13,413 nt of DNA. Source: ZLKRG08 sp963977625. GTDB lineage: Bacteria; Actinomycetota; Actinomycetes; Nanopelagicales; Nanopelagicaceae. How positions within the stretch are numbered: position 1 is the first letter of the stretch; every line of letters begins with the position of its first letter. Below, one piece after another: positions 7,269-13,413 of the stretch. Made by a program: the position numbers and the translations under genes. The stretch spans positions 1 to 13,413 of the forward strand of contig CAXBPX010000029.1 of assembly GCA_963977625.1 (NCBI GenBank). The letters are read 5' to 3'. Below the pieces are notes generated by a model. That model was not told where the DNA came from. It searched no databases and saw nothing but the letters and a program-made list of their open reading frames with translations.

Positions 7269-7627
7269 CGATTACGTTCGATGGTTACTGCAATATCAAG
7301 CACAGTGCCATCTACCGGTGCATTTGGTTTATGTATTGTTACTGATACTCGATTAATTTTATGAAATTCAAAAAGTATTCGATCTGCAATTCTTCCAGCT
7401 AAATGTTCAATTAAGTCGCAAGGTTCGGATTCAATATCTTCAATGACCAAATCAATCATCGCACCATAATCAACTGTGTCATTCAAATCATCGCTATTTG
7501 ATGCTGATTCCAAATCTAATTCGGCACGAATATCGGCATAGAAAACTTGTCCTTCGCGTCGTTCTTCCGCAAAAACTCCGTGATGACCGAATGCTTCAAT
7601 TCCAGTTAATTCGATGCGATCACTCAT
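7265..7627 (-). CDS. folB: Dihydroneopterin aldolase
   Basis: FolB cleaves 7,8-dihydroneopterin to 6-hydroxymethyldihydropterin and glycolaldehyde, the step before FolK. The 120-residue length is typical for this small tunnel-fold enzyme, which usually forms octamers. Visible family features are GHHGVFAEERREGQVF (14-29, with the pterin-pocket glutamates), the DTVDYG segment (50-55), LIEHLAGRIAD (72-82, with the substrate-binding Glu) and HKPNAPVDG (99-107, with the catalytic Lys100). It overlaps folP upstream and folK downstream by 4 bp each (ATGA). The ATG has no evident Shine-Dalgarno, so coupling to folP is likely. Confidence 0.96.
   Translation of the reverse strand: MSDRIELTGIEAFGHHGVFAEERREGQVFYADIRAELDLESASNSDDLNDTVDYGAMIDLVIEDIESEPCDLIEHLAGRIADRILFEFHKINRVSVTIHKPNAPVDGTVLDIAVTIERNR
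7266..7283 (-). repeat. Small inverted repeat over the folB stop / folK start
   Basis: CATCGA (7266-7271) and TCGATG (7278-7283) form a 6-bp dyad with a 6-nt loop. In the mRNA the 3' arm contains the folK AUG, and the overlapping folB UGA extends one base beyond it. Such short dyads are common by chance; it is recorded because of its position on a coupled start. Confidence 0.3.
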
Positions 7628-8397
7628 AAAACTTGGCCTACTAGACGAATTGCATCGATGTGAGGTTTAACTGTGTGAGTGCGCACGCCCCAAATATGTT
7701 TTGTAGCTAGCCAAGTTGTCAATGCAACTGATGAACTTTCACGCTGGATTGGATCATCGCCACCCAAGAATCTCTTGCGAGAGCCTCCAATTAATATTGG
7801 AAAACCTAACTCTTTGAATTTATCTAAATTTCGCAATAGCTCCCAGTTATGTTCGGCAGTTTTGGCAAAACCAAGACCTGGATCTATGACTAATTTAGTT
7901 GGTTCGATTCCTGCTAATAATGCAGATGCAATTTGTTTAGTCATTTCATTGATAACTTCAGTAACAACATTTTCATAGACTGCTAAAGAATCCATATCTT
8001 TAGATTGGCCTCGCCAATGCATGCTTATATATTGCACTTTTAGCGCGGCGGCAGTGGCATGCATCGCAGGGTCTGCTAAGCCGCCGCTCACATCATTAAT
8101 AATGCTGGCGCCAGCTGCAACTGCCATCGCTGCGGTCTCTGCGCGCATAGTGTCCACACTTACCTTAGCGCCACTTTTTGCTAACGCATGTATTACTGGA
8201 ATTACTCTGGTCAACTCCTCATCAAGAGTAACTCGCTCTGCACCTGGCTTAGTTGATTCTCCGCCCACATCAATAATGGTGGCGCCTTCTTCAATCATCT
8301 CTTTGCCACGAGCAATCGCTTTTTCAGGATCTAAAAATTCTCCACCATCAGAAAAAGAATCGGGCGTTACATTCAAAATGCCCATTACTAGAGTCAA
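7624..8397 (-). CDS. folP: Dihydropteroate synthase
   Basis: FolP condenses hydroxymethyldihydropterin pyrophosphate with p-aminobenzoate to dihydropteroate; it is the sulfonamide target. With 257 residues it forms a TIM barrel. Motifs: NVTPDSFSDGG (9-19), DVGGESTKPGA (43-53), VSVDT (79-83), INDVSGG (100-106), DPGLGFAKT (172-180), GGSRKRFLG (204-212) and VRTHTV (238-243, keeping the phosphate-binding Arg and His). The loop-2 arginine of STRPG (Arg63 in E. coli) is lysine here (Lys50). I chose the TTG start at 8397: AGGA lies 6 nt upstream, there is no other start before the in-frame stop at 8427-8425, and the next ATG (8385) is far from any Shine-Dalgarno. The stop overlaps folB by 4 bp. Confidence 0.96.
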   Translation of the reverse strand: MTLVMGILNVTPDSFSDGGEFLDPEKAIARGKEMIEEGATIIDVGGESTKPGAERVTLDEELTRVIPVIHALAKSGAKVSVDTMRAETAAMAVAAGASIINDVSGGLADPAMHATAAALKVQYISMHWRGQSKDMDSLAVYENVVTEVINEMTKQIASALLAGIEPTKLVIDPGLGFAKTAEHNWELLRNLDKFKELGFPILIGGSRKRFLGGDDPIQRESSSVALTTWLATKHIWGVRTHTVKPHIDAIRLVGQVL

Positions 8398-8403
8398 AGT
8401 AAT

Positions 8404-8407
8404 TCCT
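8404..8407 (-). promoter_or_regulatory. Ribosome binding site of folP (supports a TTG start)
   Basis: AGGA on the - strand lies 6 nt before TTG at 8397 and overlaps the folE stop TAG (8408-8406). The spacing is right for TTG and wrong for the downstream ATG at 8385, where it would be 18 nt. Confidence 0.6.
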
Positions 8408-9020
8408 AGTTCTTCGTAATTAAACTAATTGCTTCAGCTCTGGTTGCAGGATTTCGTAATTCACCTCGCACTGCAGAGGTCACAGTACGTGCTTCAGCTT
8501 TTCGAACACCACGCATTGACATACATAAATGTTCGCAATCAATAATCACAATTACACCAGCACAATCCAAAATTTCCACCATCGCATCAGCGATCTGAGA
8601 AGTTAATCTTTCTTGGACTTGTGGGCGTCTTGCAAATACTTCAACCAACCGCGCAATTTTGGATAAGCCAGTTATCTTTCCATTCGGAATGTATCCAACA
8701 TGTGCTACGCCATGAAACGGAGTTAGATGATGTTCGCATTGAGAAAAGACTTCAATATCGCGCACAATTACCAACTCTTCATGGCCAATATCAAAAGTGG
8801 TTGTTAAAACATCTTTTGGTGATTGGTATAGACCTGCAAAATTTTCTGCATATGCACGCGCAACTCTGGCGGGAGTATCTTTTAAACCTTCTCGATCAGG
8901 ATCTTCGCCAAGTGCCAATAGCAACTCTTTTACCGCAGCTTCGGCGCGCTTAGCATCATATGGTTGCTTAGCGCGACCTCCTTCTGGGCCCATAGACACA
9001 GATTCGATTTTGTCGCTCAA
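8406..9020 (-). CDS. folE: GTP cyclohydrolase I
   Basis: FolE converts GTP to 7,8-dihydroneopterin triphosphate, opening the folate pathway. The zinc ligands are Cys95 and His98 in QCEHHLTPF and Cys166 in CEHLCMSMRGVRK, the same 71-residue Cys-Cys spacing as in E. coli (Cys110 and Cys181). GLSKIARLVEVFARRPQVQE (118-137) and TSQIADA (140-146) are also typical. The frame is open to an ATG at 9083, but that would overlap ftsH by 62 bp and add an atypical basic N-terminus. I prefer TTG at 9020: it lies 1 nt after the ftsH stop, has AAAAAGG 9 nt upstream, and gives 204 residues, close to mycobacterial FolE. GTG 8999 and ATG 8993 remain possible. It leads the folE-folP-folB-folK cluster. Confidence 0.95.
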   Translation of the reverse strand: MSDKIESVSMGPEGGRAKQPYDAKRAEAAVKELLLALGEDPDREGLKDTPARVARAYAENFAGLYQSPKDVLTTTFDIGHEELVIVRDIEVFSQCEHHLTPFHGVAHVGYIPNGKITGLSKIARLVEVFARRPQVQERLTSQIADAMVEILDCAGVIVIIDCEHLCMSMRGVRKAEARTVTSAVRGELRNPATRAEAISLITKN

Positions 9021-9021
9021 G

Positions 9022-11046
9022 TTATTCAGCCTTTTTGCGTACTGCGCGCTTCTTTGGTTTTGCTTCCGAGTTTGGAATTGCAACCGGTGGCAAATTAGAA
9101 GGTTTACGTGAATCAGAACCGGTCCATGCTGGACGTGGTTTTACTGCGCGCACATTCGCAAAGATTTCTTCTATTTCTTCCTTAAGAATAGTTTCCTTCT
9201 CAAGCAAAATCACCACTAACTCATCAAGAATCGCACGGTTAACTTCTAAAATATCAAAAGCTTCTTGGTGCGCATTCTCAATTAATTTACGAATCTCAGA
9301 ATCTACGACTGCAGCTAAATTTTCAGAGTAATCACGTTGATGTGAAAGGTCGCGTCCTAAAAATGGTTCAGAGGAATTTGTGCCAAGTTTTATAGCACCA
9401 ATTGTTTCGGTCATTCCATATTGAGTAACCATTTGGCGCGCAAGTGCGGTGGCTTTTTCAATGTCATTACTTGCACCAGTTGATGGATCATGGAAAATCA
9501 ATTCTTCTGCTGCGCGACCACCCAAGGTATATGCCAATTGATCAAGTAATTGATTTCGAGTTACTGAATACTTATCTTCATCTGGCAAAACCATGGTGTA
9601 ACCAAGTGCGCGACCACGAGGCATGATGGTGATTTTGTGTACCGGATCTGTATGTGGCAGCGCATGTGCAACTAAAGCGTGGCCGCCTTCGTGATACGCA
9701 GTAACTCGACGCTCTTCATCGCTCATAACTCGAGTCTTCTTCTGAGGGCCTGCCATTACGCGATCAATTGATTCATCGATTGCACTCATAGTGATTAACT
9801 TTTCATTATTGCGAGCTGTCAAAAGCGCTGCTTCATTGAGCACGTTAGCTAAATCAGCACCAGTAAAACCTGGAGTACGTCTGGCAATTGCCATTAAATC
9901 TAAACCAGTCGCTAGTGGTTTGTTCTTTGCATGAACTTTGAGAATTGCTTCGCGACCTTTTAAATCTGGACGCTCTACAGGAATTTGGCGATCAAAACGA
10001 CCAGGACGAAGTAGCGCTGGATCTAAAACATCTGGGCGGTTAGTTGCCGCAATTAAAATAACTTGAGTTTGATCGTCAAAGCCATCCATTTCAACTAACA
10101 ATTGATTAAGAGTTTGTTCGCGTTCGTCATGTCCGCCGCCAAGACCTGCACCGCGTTGACGTCCAACTGCATCAATTTCATCTACGAAAACTATGGCTGG
10201 TGAATTTTCCTTTGCGCGCGTAAATAAATCACGAACTCGAGCTGCACCAACACCGACAAACATTTCTACGAAATCTGAACCAGAAATAGAATAGAACGGA
10301 ACTTTCGCTTCTCCAGCTACTGCACGTGCCAGTAATGTTTTACCGGTTCCTGGAGGACCATAAAGTAAAACGCCTTTCGGAATTTTTGCACCTAGCTCTT
10401 TATATTTTGCGGGAGCGGAAAGAAAATCGCGAATTTCTTCTAATTCTTGTACCGCTTCTTCTGCACCTGCTACATCCGCAAAAGTGGTCTTTGGCGCTTC
10501 GTCGTCTTGCAACTTTGCTCGAGAACGTGCAAATTGCATTGCTTTACCGCCACCATTTGCATTACTCATCATCCAGAAGAAGAGCAGCGCAATAATTAAA
10601 AATGGTGCGACTGAGAATAAGAATGAAACTAATAGCGATTGAGTTGGGACTACTACGTTCCAACCTCTTGGAGGTGGATTGCTAGTTAATACATCAATTA
10701 CCGTTGGTTCTTGGCGAATTACATATTTAGCTTGAACTTTGGTAGCGCCTTTAATAGAGACGCCATCTTTCAAAACTACTTTAATTACTTGATCTTTGTC
10801 GATAACTGAAGCGCTAGCTACTTCACCTTTAGAAATTGCATCAAGAATCTGGGAGGTATTTACATCGGTGTAGCGATTCGCAGCCGAGGAGATCTGACCG
10901 AAGAAAGTGACCGCCAAAATACCTAAAACAATCCAAAATAAAGGTCCGCGCGCAAACTTGCGGAAATTATTGTTTTGAACTTGTGGATTTGGTTTACGAG
11001 CCGGTTTTTTCTCGGTCATCTTCTTTTTCTTCTTAGGTTCACTCAT
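9022..11046 (-). CDS. ftsH: ATP-dependent zinc metalloprotease FtsH
   Basis: FtsH is a membrane-anchored AAA+ protease that removes misfolded membrane and short-lived proteins. The 674 residues show a lysine-rich cytosolic N-terminus, TM1 (about 34-54), an extracytoplasmic domain (about 55-136), TM2 (about 137-159), Walker A GPPGTGKT (230-237), Walker B IVFVDE (285-290) and the second region of homology with ATNRPDVLDPALLRPGRFD (334-352). The zinc site HEGGH is at 452-456, with the third ligand Asp528 in SNDIEKAT. The C-terminal tail is basic and Pro-rich. The ATG at 11046 overlaps the hpt stop (ATGA); Met10 (11019) is an alternative start. The location between hpt and folE matches M. tuberculosis. 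Confidence 0.97.
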   Translation of the reverse strand: MSEPKKKKKMTEKKPARKPNPQVQNNNFRKFARGPLFWIVLGILAVTFFGQISSAANRYTDVNTSQILDAISKGEVASASVIDKDQVIKVVLKDGVSIKGATKVQAKYVIRQEPTVIDVLTSNPPPRGWNVVVPTQSLLVSFLFSVAPFLIIALLFFWMMSNANGGGKAMQFARSRAKLQDDEAPKTTFADVAGAEEAVQELEEIRDFLSAPAKYKELGAKIPKGVLLYGPPGTGKTLLARAVAGEAKVPFYSISGSDFVEMFVGVGAARVRDLFTRAKENSPAIVFVDEIDAVGRQRGAGLGGGHDEREQTLNQLLVEMDGFDDQTQVILIAATNRPDVLDPALLRPGRFDRQIPVERPDLKGREAILKVHAKNKPLATGLDLMAIARRTPGFTGADLANVLNEAALLTARNNEKLITMSAIDESIDRVMAGPQKKTRVMSDEERRVTAYHEGGHALVAHALPHTDPVHKITIMPRGRALGYTMVLPDEDKYSVTRNQLLDQLAYTLGGRAAEELIFHDPSTGASNDIEKATALARQMVTQYGMTETIGAIKLGTNSSEPFLGRDLSHQRDYSENLAAVVDSEIRKLIENAHQEAFDILEVNRAILDELVVILLEKETILKEEIEEIFANVRAVKPRPAWTGSDSRKPSNLPPVAIPNSEAKPKKRAVRKKAE
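9030..9036 (-). promoter_or_regulatory. Probable ribosome binding site of folE inside the ftsH end
   Basis: AAAAAGG on the - strand, within the last codons of ftsH, lies 9 nt before the TTG at 9020. No similar purine tract precedes the GTG at 8999 or the ATG at 8993, which favours the TTG start. Confidence 0.4.
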
Positions 11047-11594
11047 GCGTACACGTGCTTTGCTAGTACTCCAATAAAATCAAGGTTGCGATACTTTTCA
11101 TTAAAGTCCAACCCGTAACCAACCACGAAATCTGTCGGGATATCGAATCCAACATATTTAACATTTACTTCAACTTTGGCTGCTTCAGGTTTACGTAACA
11201 TCGTAAGAATTTCTACACTCTTTGCACCACGAGATTCTAAGTTTGAGCGCAACCAATGAAGAGTTAATCCGGTGTCAACAATATCTTCGACAATTAAAAC
11301 ATTTCGGTTTGTGATGTCGCGATCTAAATCTTTAAGAATTCGAACGACACCACTTGATTTGGTTCCAGAACCATAAGAAGAGACTGCCATCCAATCCATT
11401 TCAACATGCGCATCCATAGCGCGAGATAAATCAGCCATCACCATGACTGCACCTTTGAGCACACCAACTAATAACAAATCTTTGCCCTGATAATCTTCCG
11501 CAACTTGCTTAGCAAGTTCTTTGATACGGGTTTGAATCTGCTCTTTAGTTGCAATTACGCGTTCGATATCGCCTGCGACGTGTGCCTGCTCCAC
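11043..11594 (-). CDS. hpt: Hypoxanthine-guanine phosphoribosyltransferase
   Basis: Hpt salvages hypoxanthine and guanine with PRPP to IMP and GMP. The 183-residue length is typical. Motifs: GVLKGA (44-49), the flexible-loop SSYGSGTKSSG (72-82), the PRPP loop VLIVEDIVDTGLT (99-111) and the base-binding DFVVGYGLDFNEKYRNL (155-171). The start is GTG at 11594, preceded by AAGGGGAG whose AAGG lies 7 nt upstream. Both the Shine-Dalgarno region and the GTG overlap an inverted repeat shared with the tilS stop 16 nt upstream, so translation may depend on tilS. The hpt-ftsH and tilS-hpt neighbourhoods are conserved in many bacteria. Confidence 0.96.
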   Translation of the reverse strand: MEQAHVAGDIERVIATKEQIQTRIKELAKQVAEDYQGKDLLLVGVLKGAVMVMADLSRAMDAHVEMDWMAVSSYGSGTKSSGVVRILKDLDRDITNRNVLIVEDIVDTGLTLHWLRSNLESRGAKSVEILTMLRKPEAAKVEVNVKYVGFDIPTDFVVGYGLDFNEKYRNLDFIGVLAKHVYA

Positions 11595-11622
11595 GCTCTC
11601 CCCTTCGTTGCTATGAGAGCGT
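11593..11622 (-). repeat. 8-bp inverted repeat spanning tilS stop and hpt start
   Basis: ACGCTCTC (11593-11600) and GAGAGCGT (11615-11622) are perfect inverted repeats with a 14-nt loop. In the - strand transcript the 5' arm is the last codons of tilS. The loop holds the tilS UAG and the upstream part of the hpt Shine-Dalgarno, and the 3' arm covers GGAG-side bases and the first two bases of the hpt GUG. No U-run follows, so it is not a terminator. A ribosome finishing tilS would melt it, which would couple hpt to tilS; this role is inferred. Confidence 0.5.
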
Positions 11623-12537
11623 TAGTCTGCCCGAAATTCTCGAAACCTTCACACCCGAAGGCAGGCTGACCTCGCCTTGCCCCTTCCAATTTGAGATTAA
11701 CGCCTCAACTTGAGCCACCTGCTCAGCAGATAGTTGCGAAATACCGCTTTCAAAGAGCGCCAATCGCAAAACTCGGGTTCGAACCGCCTTTGATAATTTT
11801 GTGAGCTCTTCAATCGCCAAACTTTTATCGTGATCCCAAAACTCTTTTGCCAAATTATCTAATGCGTCCGCATCATCTCTTAATAATTGCGCACTTCGAG
11901 AAAGAGCATCACGGATTCCTGGGCCTAGTTCTTGCTCCATTTTTGGTAACACATTTTTACGAACTTTAACTCTTAAAAAGCTTTCATCATCATTATGTGG
12001 ATCATGCCAAGGTTCTAACTTTAACTCTGCGCAAGCTTGAACTGTCTGCTCACGGGTAATTTCTAAAAAGGGTCTGCAATAGATTCCGTTTACTTCAGAC
12101 ATTCCTGACAATGAACGTGCGCCACTACCGCGCGCTAAGCCAAGTAAAACTGTCTCTGCTTGATCATCTTTGGTATGGCCAAGCAAAATAGCAACTGCGT
12201 TATTTTCTTTCGCGCATTTTTCTAACGCTACATATCTGGCACGGCGTGCAGATGCTTCTAAACCATCCGTGATTTCAACTTTTATTTTTTCAATAAGACA
12301 AGGGATGGAAATTTGGGAAACCACTTTTTTAGCTTGTTCGTCAGAACCATTTTGCAATTGATGATCAATTGTGATTCCAATAATTTTCAAAGCTAATTTA
12401 TCGCCTTCAATTTTGGCAACTTCAGCAAGTGCAAGTGAATCTGCGCCACCAGATACCGCAACTAGAATTACATCACCGGCAGCGAATTTTTCCAGCGTGG
12501 CTCGTACAGCACTTCGAAGTGCTACGAGCGCTTGCAT
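11611..12537 (-). CDS. tilS: tRNA(Ile)-lysidine synthetase
   Basis: TilS changes the wobble cytidine of the CAU-anticodon tRNA-Ile to lysidine with ATP and lysine, so that it reads AUA. The PP-loop signature SGGADS is at 29-34, followed by HTKDDQAETVLLGLARGSGARSL (121-143, the conserved HHxDDQAET-type region) and WHDPHN (177-182) before the helical substrate-binding domain. At 308 residues it is the short actinobacterial form, without the C-terminal domain of E. coli TilS (432 residues). The ATG shares one base with the stop of the upstream cell-wall hydrolase (TAATG), with AGGG 9 nt before it. A strong hairpin begins at codon 3 and a second dyad lies at the stop. Confidence 0.94.
   Translation of the reverse strand: MQALVALRSAVRATLEKFAAGDVILVAVSGGADSLALAEVAKIEGDKLALKIIGITIDHQLQNGSDEQAKKVVSQISIPCLIEKIKVEITDGLEASARRARYVALEKCAKENNAVAILLGHTKDDQAETVLLGLARGSGARSLSGMSEVNGIYCRPFLEITREQTVQACAELKLEPWHDPHNDDESFLRVKVRKNVLPKMEQELGPGIRDALSRSAQLLRDDADALDNLAKEFWDHDKSLAIEELTKLSKAVRTRVLRLALFESGISQLSAEQVAQVEALISNWKGQGEVSLPSGVKVSRISGRLTLS
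12500..12529 (-). repeat. Strong hairpin within codons 3-13 of tilS
   Basis: AGCACTTC (12508-12515) and GAAGTGCT (12516-12523) form a perfect 16-bp palindrome. It is flanked by GCTCGT (12500-12505) and ACGAGC (12524-12529), which pair with each other across a 2-nt bulge (12506-12507). The folded RNA would have a 6-bp stem, a bulge, a 6-bp stem and a UCGA loop. It starts 8 nt inside tilS and encodes ALVALRSAVRA, so it is coding. No U-run follows on either strand, which argues against a rho-independent terminator. Confidence 0.75.
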
Positions 12538-13413
12538 TAAACGCGCCCTGCAAACGGCATTAAGCCAGGCATGGAATACATATTTGATTTAACTAAGCCC
12601 ACGCGTTTGTTGCGAGCTTCCCAAACCATGTTATTGCCTGCATAAATTGAAATATGGTGAATTGCAGCGATCGAACCGTTATAAGAATAGAACAGCAAAT
12701 CACCTGGTTGCATTTGAGAAAGTGGCACATGGTAAGTAGCCACCGAATAAAGAGCTGCATTTAAGCGATCCCAATTTGGCCAACCTAATCCTGCATATTT
12801 ATAGGCTGCATAAACCAAACCAGAACAATCAAAAGAATTTGGACCTTGTGCACCCCAAACATAAGGTTTCTTTGCCATTACTTGTTTAATTGCATATTCA
12901 ACTGCCAAAGCGCGTTGAGCTGCAGTAGTTCGAATCGTCGATCGACCTTTAAATCCACGATCTGGCCAAATCTTCTTTTGATCAATAATGGTGGTGGCGA
13001 TGTTTGCATTCTGCTCTTCAAGGAGCGCTAACTGACGTTGTTGTTCTAAAGTGGTACGAACTTTACGTGCTGCAATTAAATCAGCCATTAATTTATCTTG
13101 GACTACTTGTAATTTTGCAACTTCTTTTGCTTGGGCTGCACGTGCATCGTCTGCAACTTTCTTTGCGGCAGCTACTTTTTCAGTGGCCGCAACTTGAACT
13201 GCTTTAGCTTGATCCGCTGCAACTTTGGCTGCTTTGGCCACAATCTCAGCCGCTTTAAATCGTTTTAGCGCTTCAGTATTTGATGCGCCAACTTTTCCAA
13301 GCAAAGCTAACTGATCAATTAATTCTTGTGGACCTTCGGCACTTAATAAAGGTTGAATATCAGAGAAGCTTCCGCCCATGATGTAAGCATTGGCAGCTAG
13401 TTTTCCAATCTTG
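12537..13413 (-). CDS. NlpC/P60 (C40) cell-wall hydrolase with coiled-coil N-terminus, 5' end outside window
   Basis: This is probably a secreted peptidoglycan D,L-endopeptidase of the RipA/RipB type. The frame is open to the window edge, so Met at 13379 is internal: the 11 residues before it (KIGKLAANAYI) continue the family's LAA-AY-xGG pattern. Numbering from that Met, residues 1-130 are an Ala/Lys/Val-rich coiled coil (pattern LLSAEGPQELIDQLALL, then repeats such as AAKVAADQAKA). The NlpC/P60 domain spans about 155-280. Cys185 in FDCSGLV, His242 in HHISIYAG and Glu254 in MVWEA form a Cys-His-Glu triad with the same His-Glu spacing (12) as RipA. QPGDLLFY (224-231) is also typical. The signal peptide is not visible. 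It shares one base with tilS. In M. tuberculosis dacB, another wall enzyme, lies near this spot. Confidence 0.92.
   Translation of the reverse strand, partial: KIGKLAANAYIMGGSFSDIQPLLSAEGPQELIDQLALLGKVGASNTEALKRFKAAEIVAKAAKVAADQAKAVQVAATEKVAAAKKVADDARAAQAKEVAKLQVVQDKLMADLIAARKVRTTLEQQRQLALLEEQNANIATTIIDQKKIWPDRGFKGRSTIRTTAAQRALAVEYAIKQVMAKKPYVWGAQGPNSFDCSGLVYAAYKYAGLGWPNWDRLNAALYSVATYHVPLSQMQPGDLLFYSYNGSIAAIHHISIYAGNNMVWEARNKRVGLVKSNMYSMPGLMPFAGRV

Noticed and set aside
7611..7658. 7-bp inverted repeat TCGATGC / GCATCGA around the folB start
   Set aside because: The arms are 34 nt apart and each is part of a common GATC/CGAT-rich context. The long loop makes a stable local structure unlikely.
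8383..8385. ATG as the folP start
   Set aside because: It would place the AGGA Shine-Dalgarno 18 nt away, while TTG at 8397 has it at 6 nt. The TTG start gives a normal N-terminus.
8021..8419. 132-codon open frame on the + strand, opposite folP
   Set aside because: It lies fully antisense to a gene with clear motifs, its product is a low-complexity Ala/Ser/Thr string, and it matches no family I know. It is a shadow of folP codon use.
8797..9111. 104-codon open frame on the + strand across the folE/ftsH junction
   Set aside because: Antisense to two well-supported genes, with no Shine-Dalgarno and no recognisable domain. I treat it as noise.
1..13413. Defence system, prophage, CRISPR array, insertion sequence or unknown gene cluster
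   Set aside because: Every long stretch is covered by a recognised core gene in conserved order with even base composition. There are no arrays, terminal repeats, transposases or orphan genes in the window.

Overview
The window reads as a compact actinobacterial chromosome segment with low GC for that phylum (roughly 40-45% by eye). From clpC to tilS its gene order follows the Mycobacterium tuberculosis order clpC1, lsr2, lysS, coaX, panD, panC, folK, folB, folP, folE, ftsH, hpt, tilS, with some genes missing. Low GC, this synteny and about 1% noncoding sequence (about 153 nt) suggest a streamlined planktonic actinobacterium such as the freshwater acI lineage (Nanopelagicales). That placement is inference; no rRNA or other marker lies here.

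Layout. The + strand carries only the 3' part of radA (1-710), which meets clpC tail to tail with a 4-bp overlap. Everything else is on the - strand. In transcription order (right to left) it is: an NlpC/P60 cell-wall hydrolase running off the right edge, tilS, hpt, ftsH, folE, folP, folB, folK, panC, coaX, lysS, argA, clpC. Junctions are very tight: TAATG or ATGA overlaps at five, a direct TAA/ATG abutment at panC-coaX, and gaps of 1-62 nt at the others. The longest gaps are 62 nt before clpC and 44 nt before panC. No gene-free stretch exceeds 300 bases. I see no tRNA, rRNA, CRISPR array, insertion sequence or convincing rho-independent terminator.

Function. The block joins basic housekeeping. 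It covers folate synthesis (GTP cyclohydrolase I, dihydropteroate synthase, dihydroneopterin aldolase, HPPK), pantothenate and CoA (pantothenate synthetase, type III pantothenate kinase), the first step of arginine synthesis, and purine salvage. It also covers tRNA function (lysyl-tRNA synthetase, tRNA-Ile lysidine synthetase), proteolysis (membrane FtsH, cytosolic ClpC) and cell-wall hydrolysis.

Points of interest. There is a strong hairpin just inside the tilS reading frame, and a second inverted repeat spans the tilS stop and the hpt start. PanC is unusually short at its N-terminus, and panD is absent from its usual place. argA stands where lsr2 is found in mycobacteria, and disA is not behind radA. 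The STRPG loop of dihydropteroate synthase reads STKPG. I found no convincing new multi-gene system; this is a conserved core region with a few unusual details.
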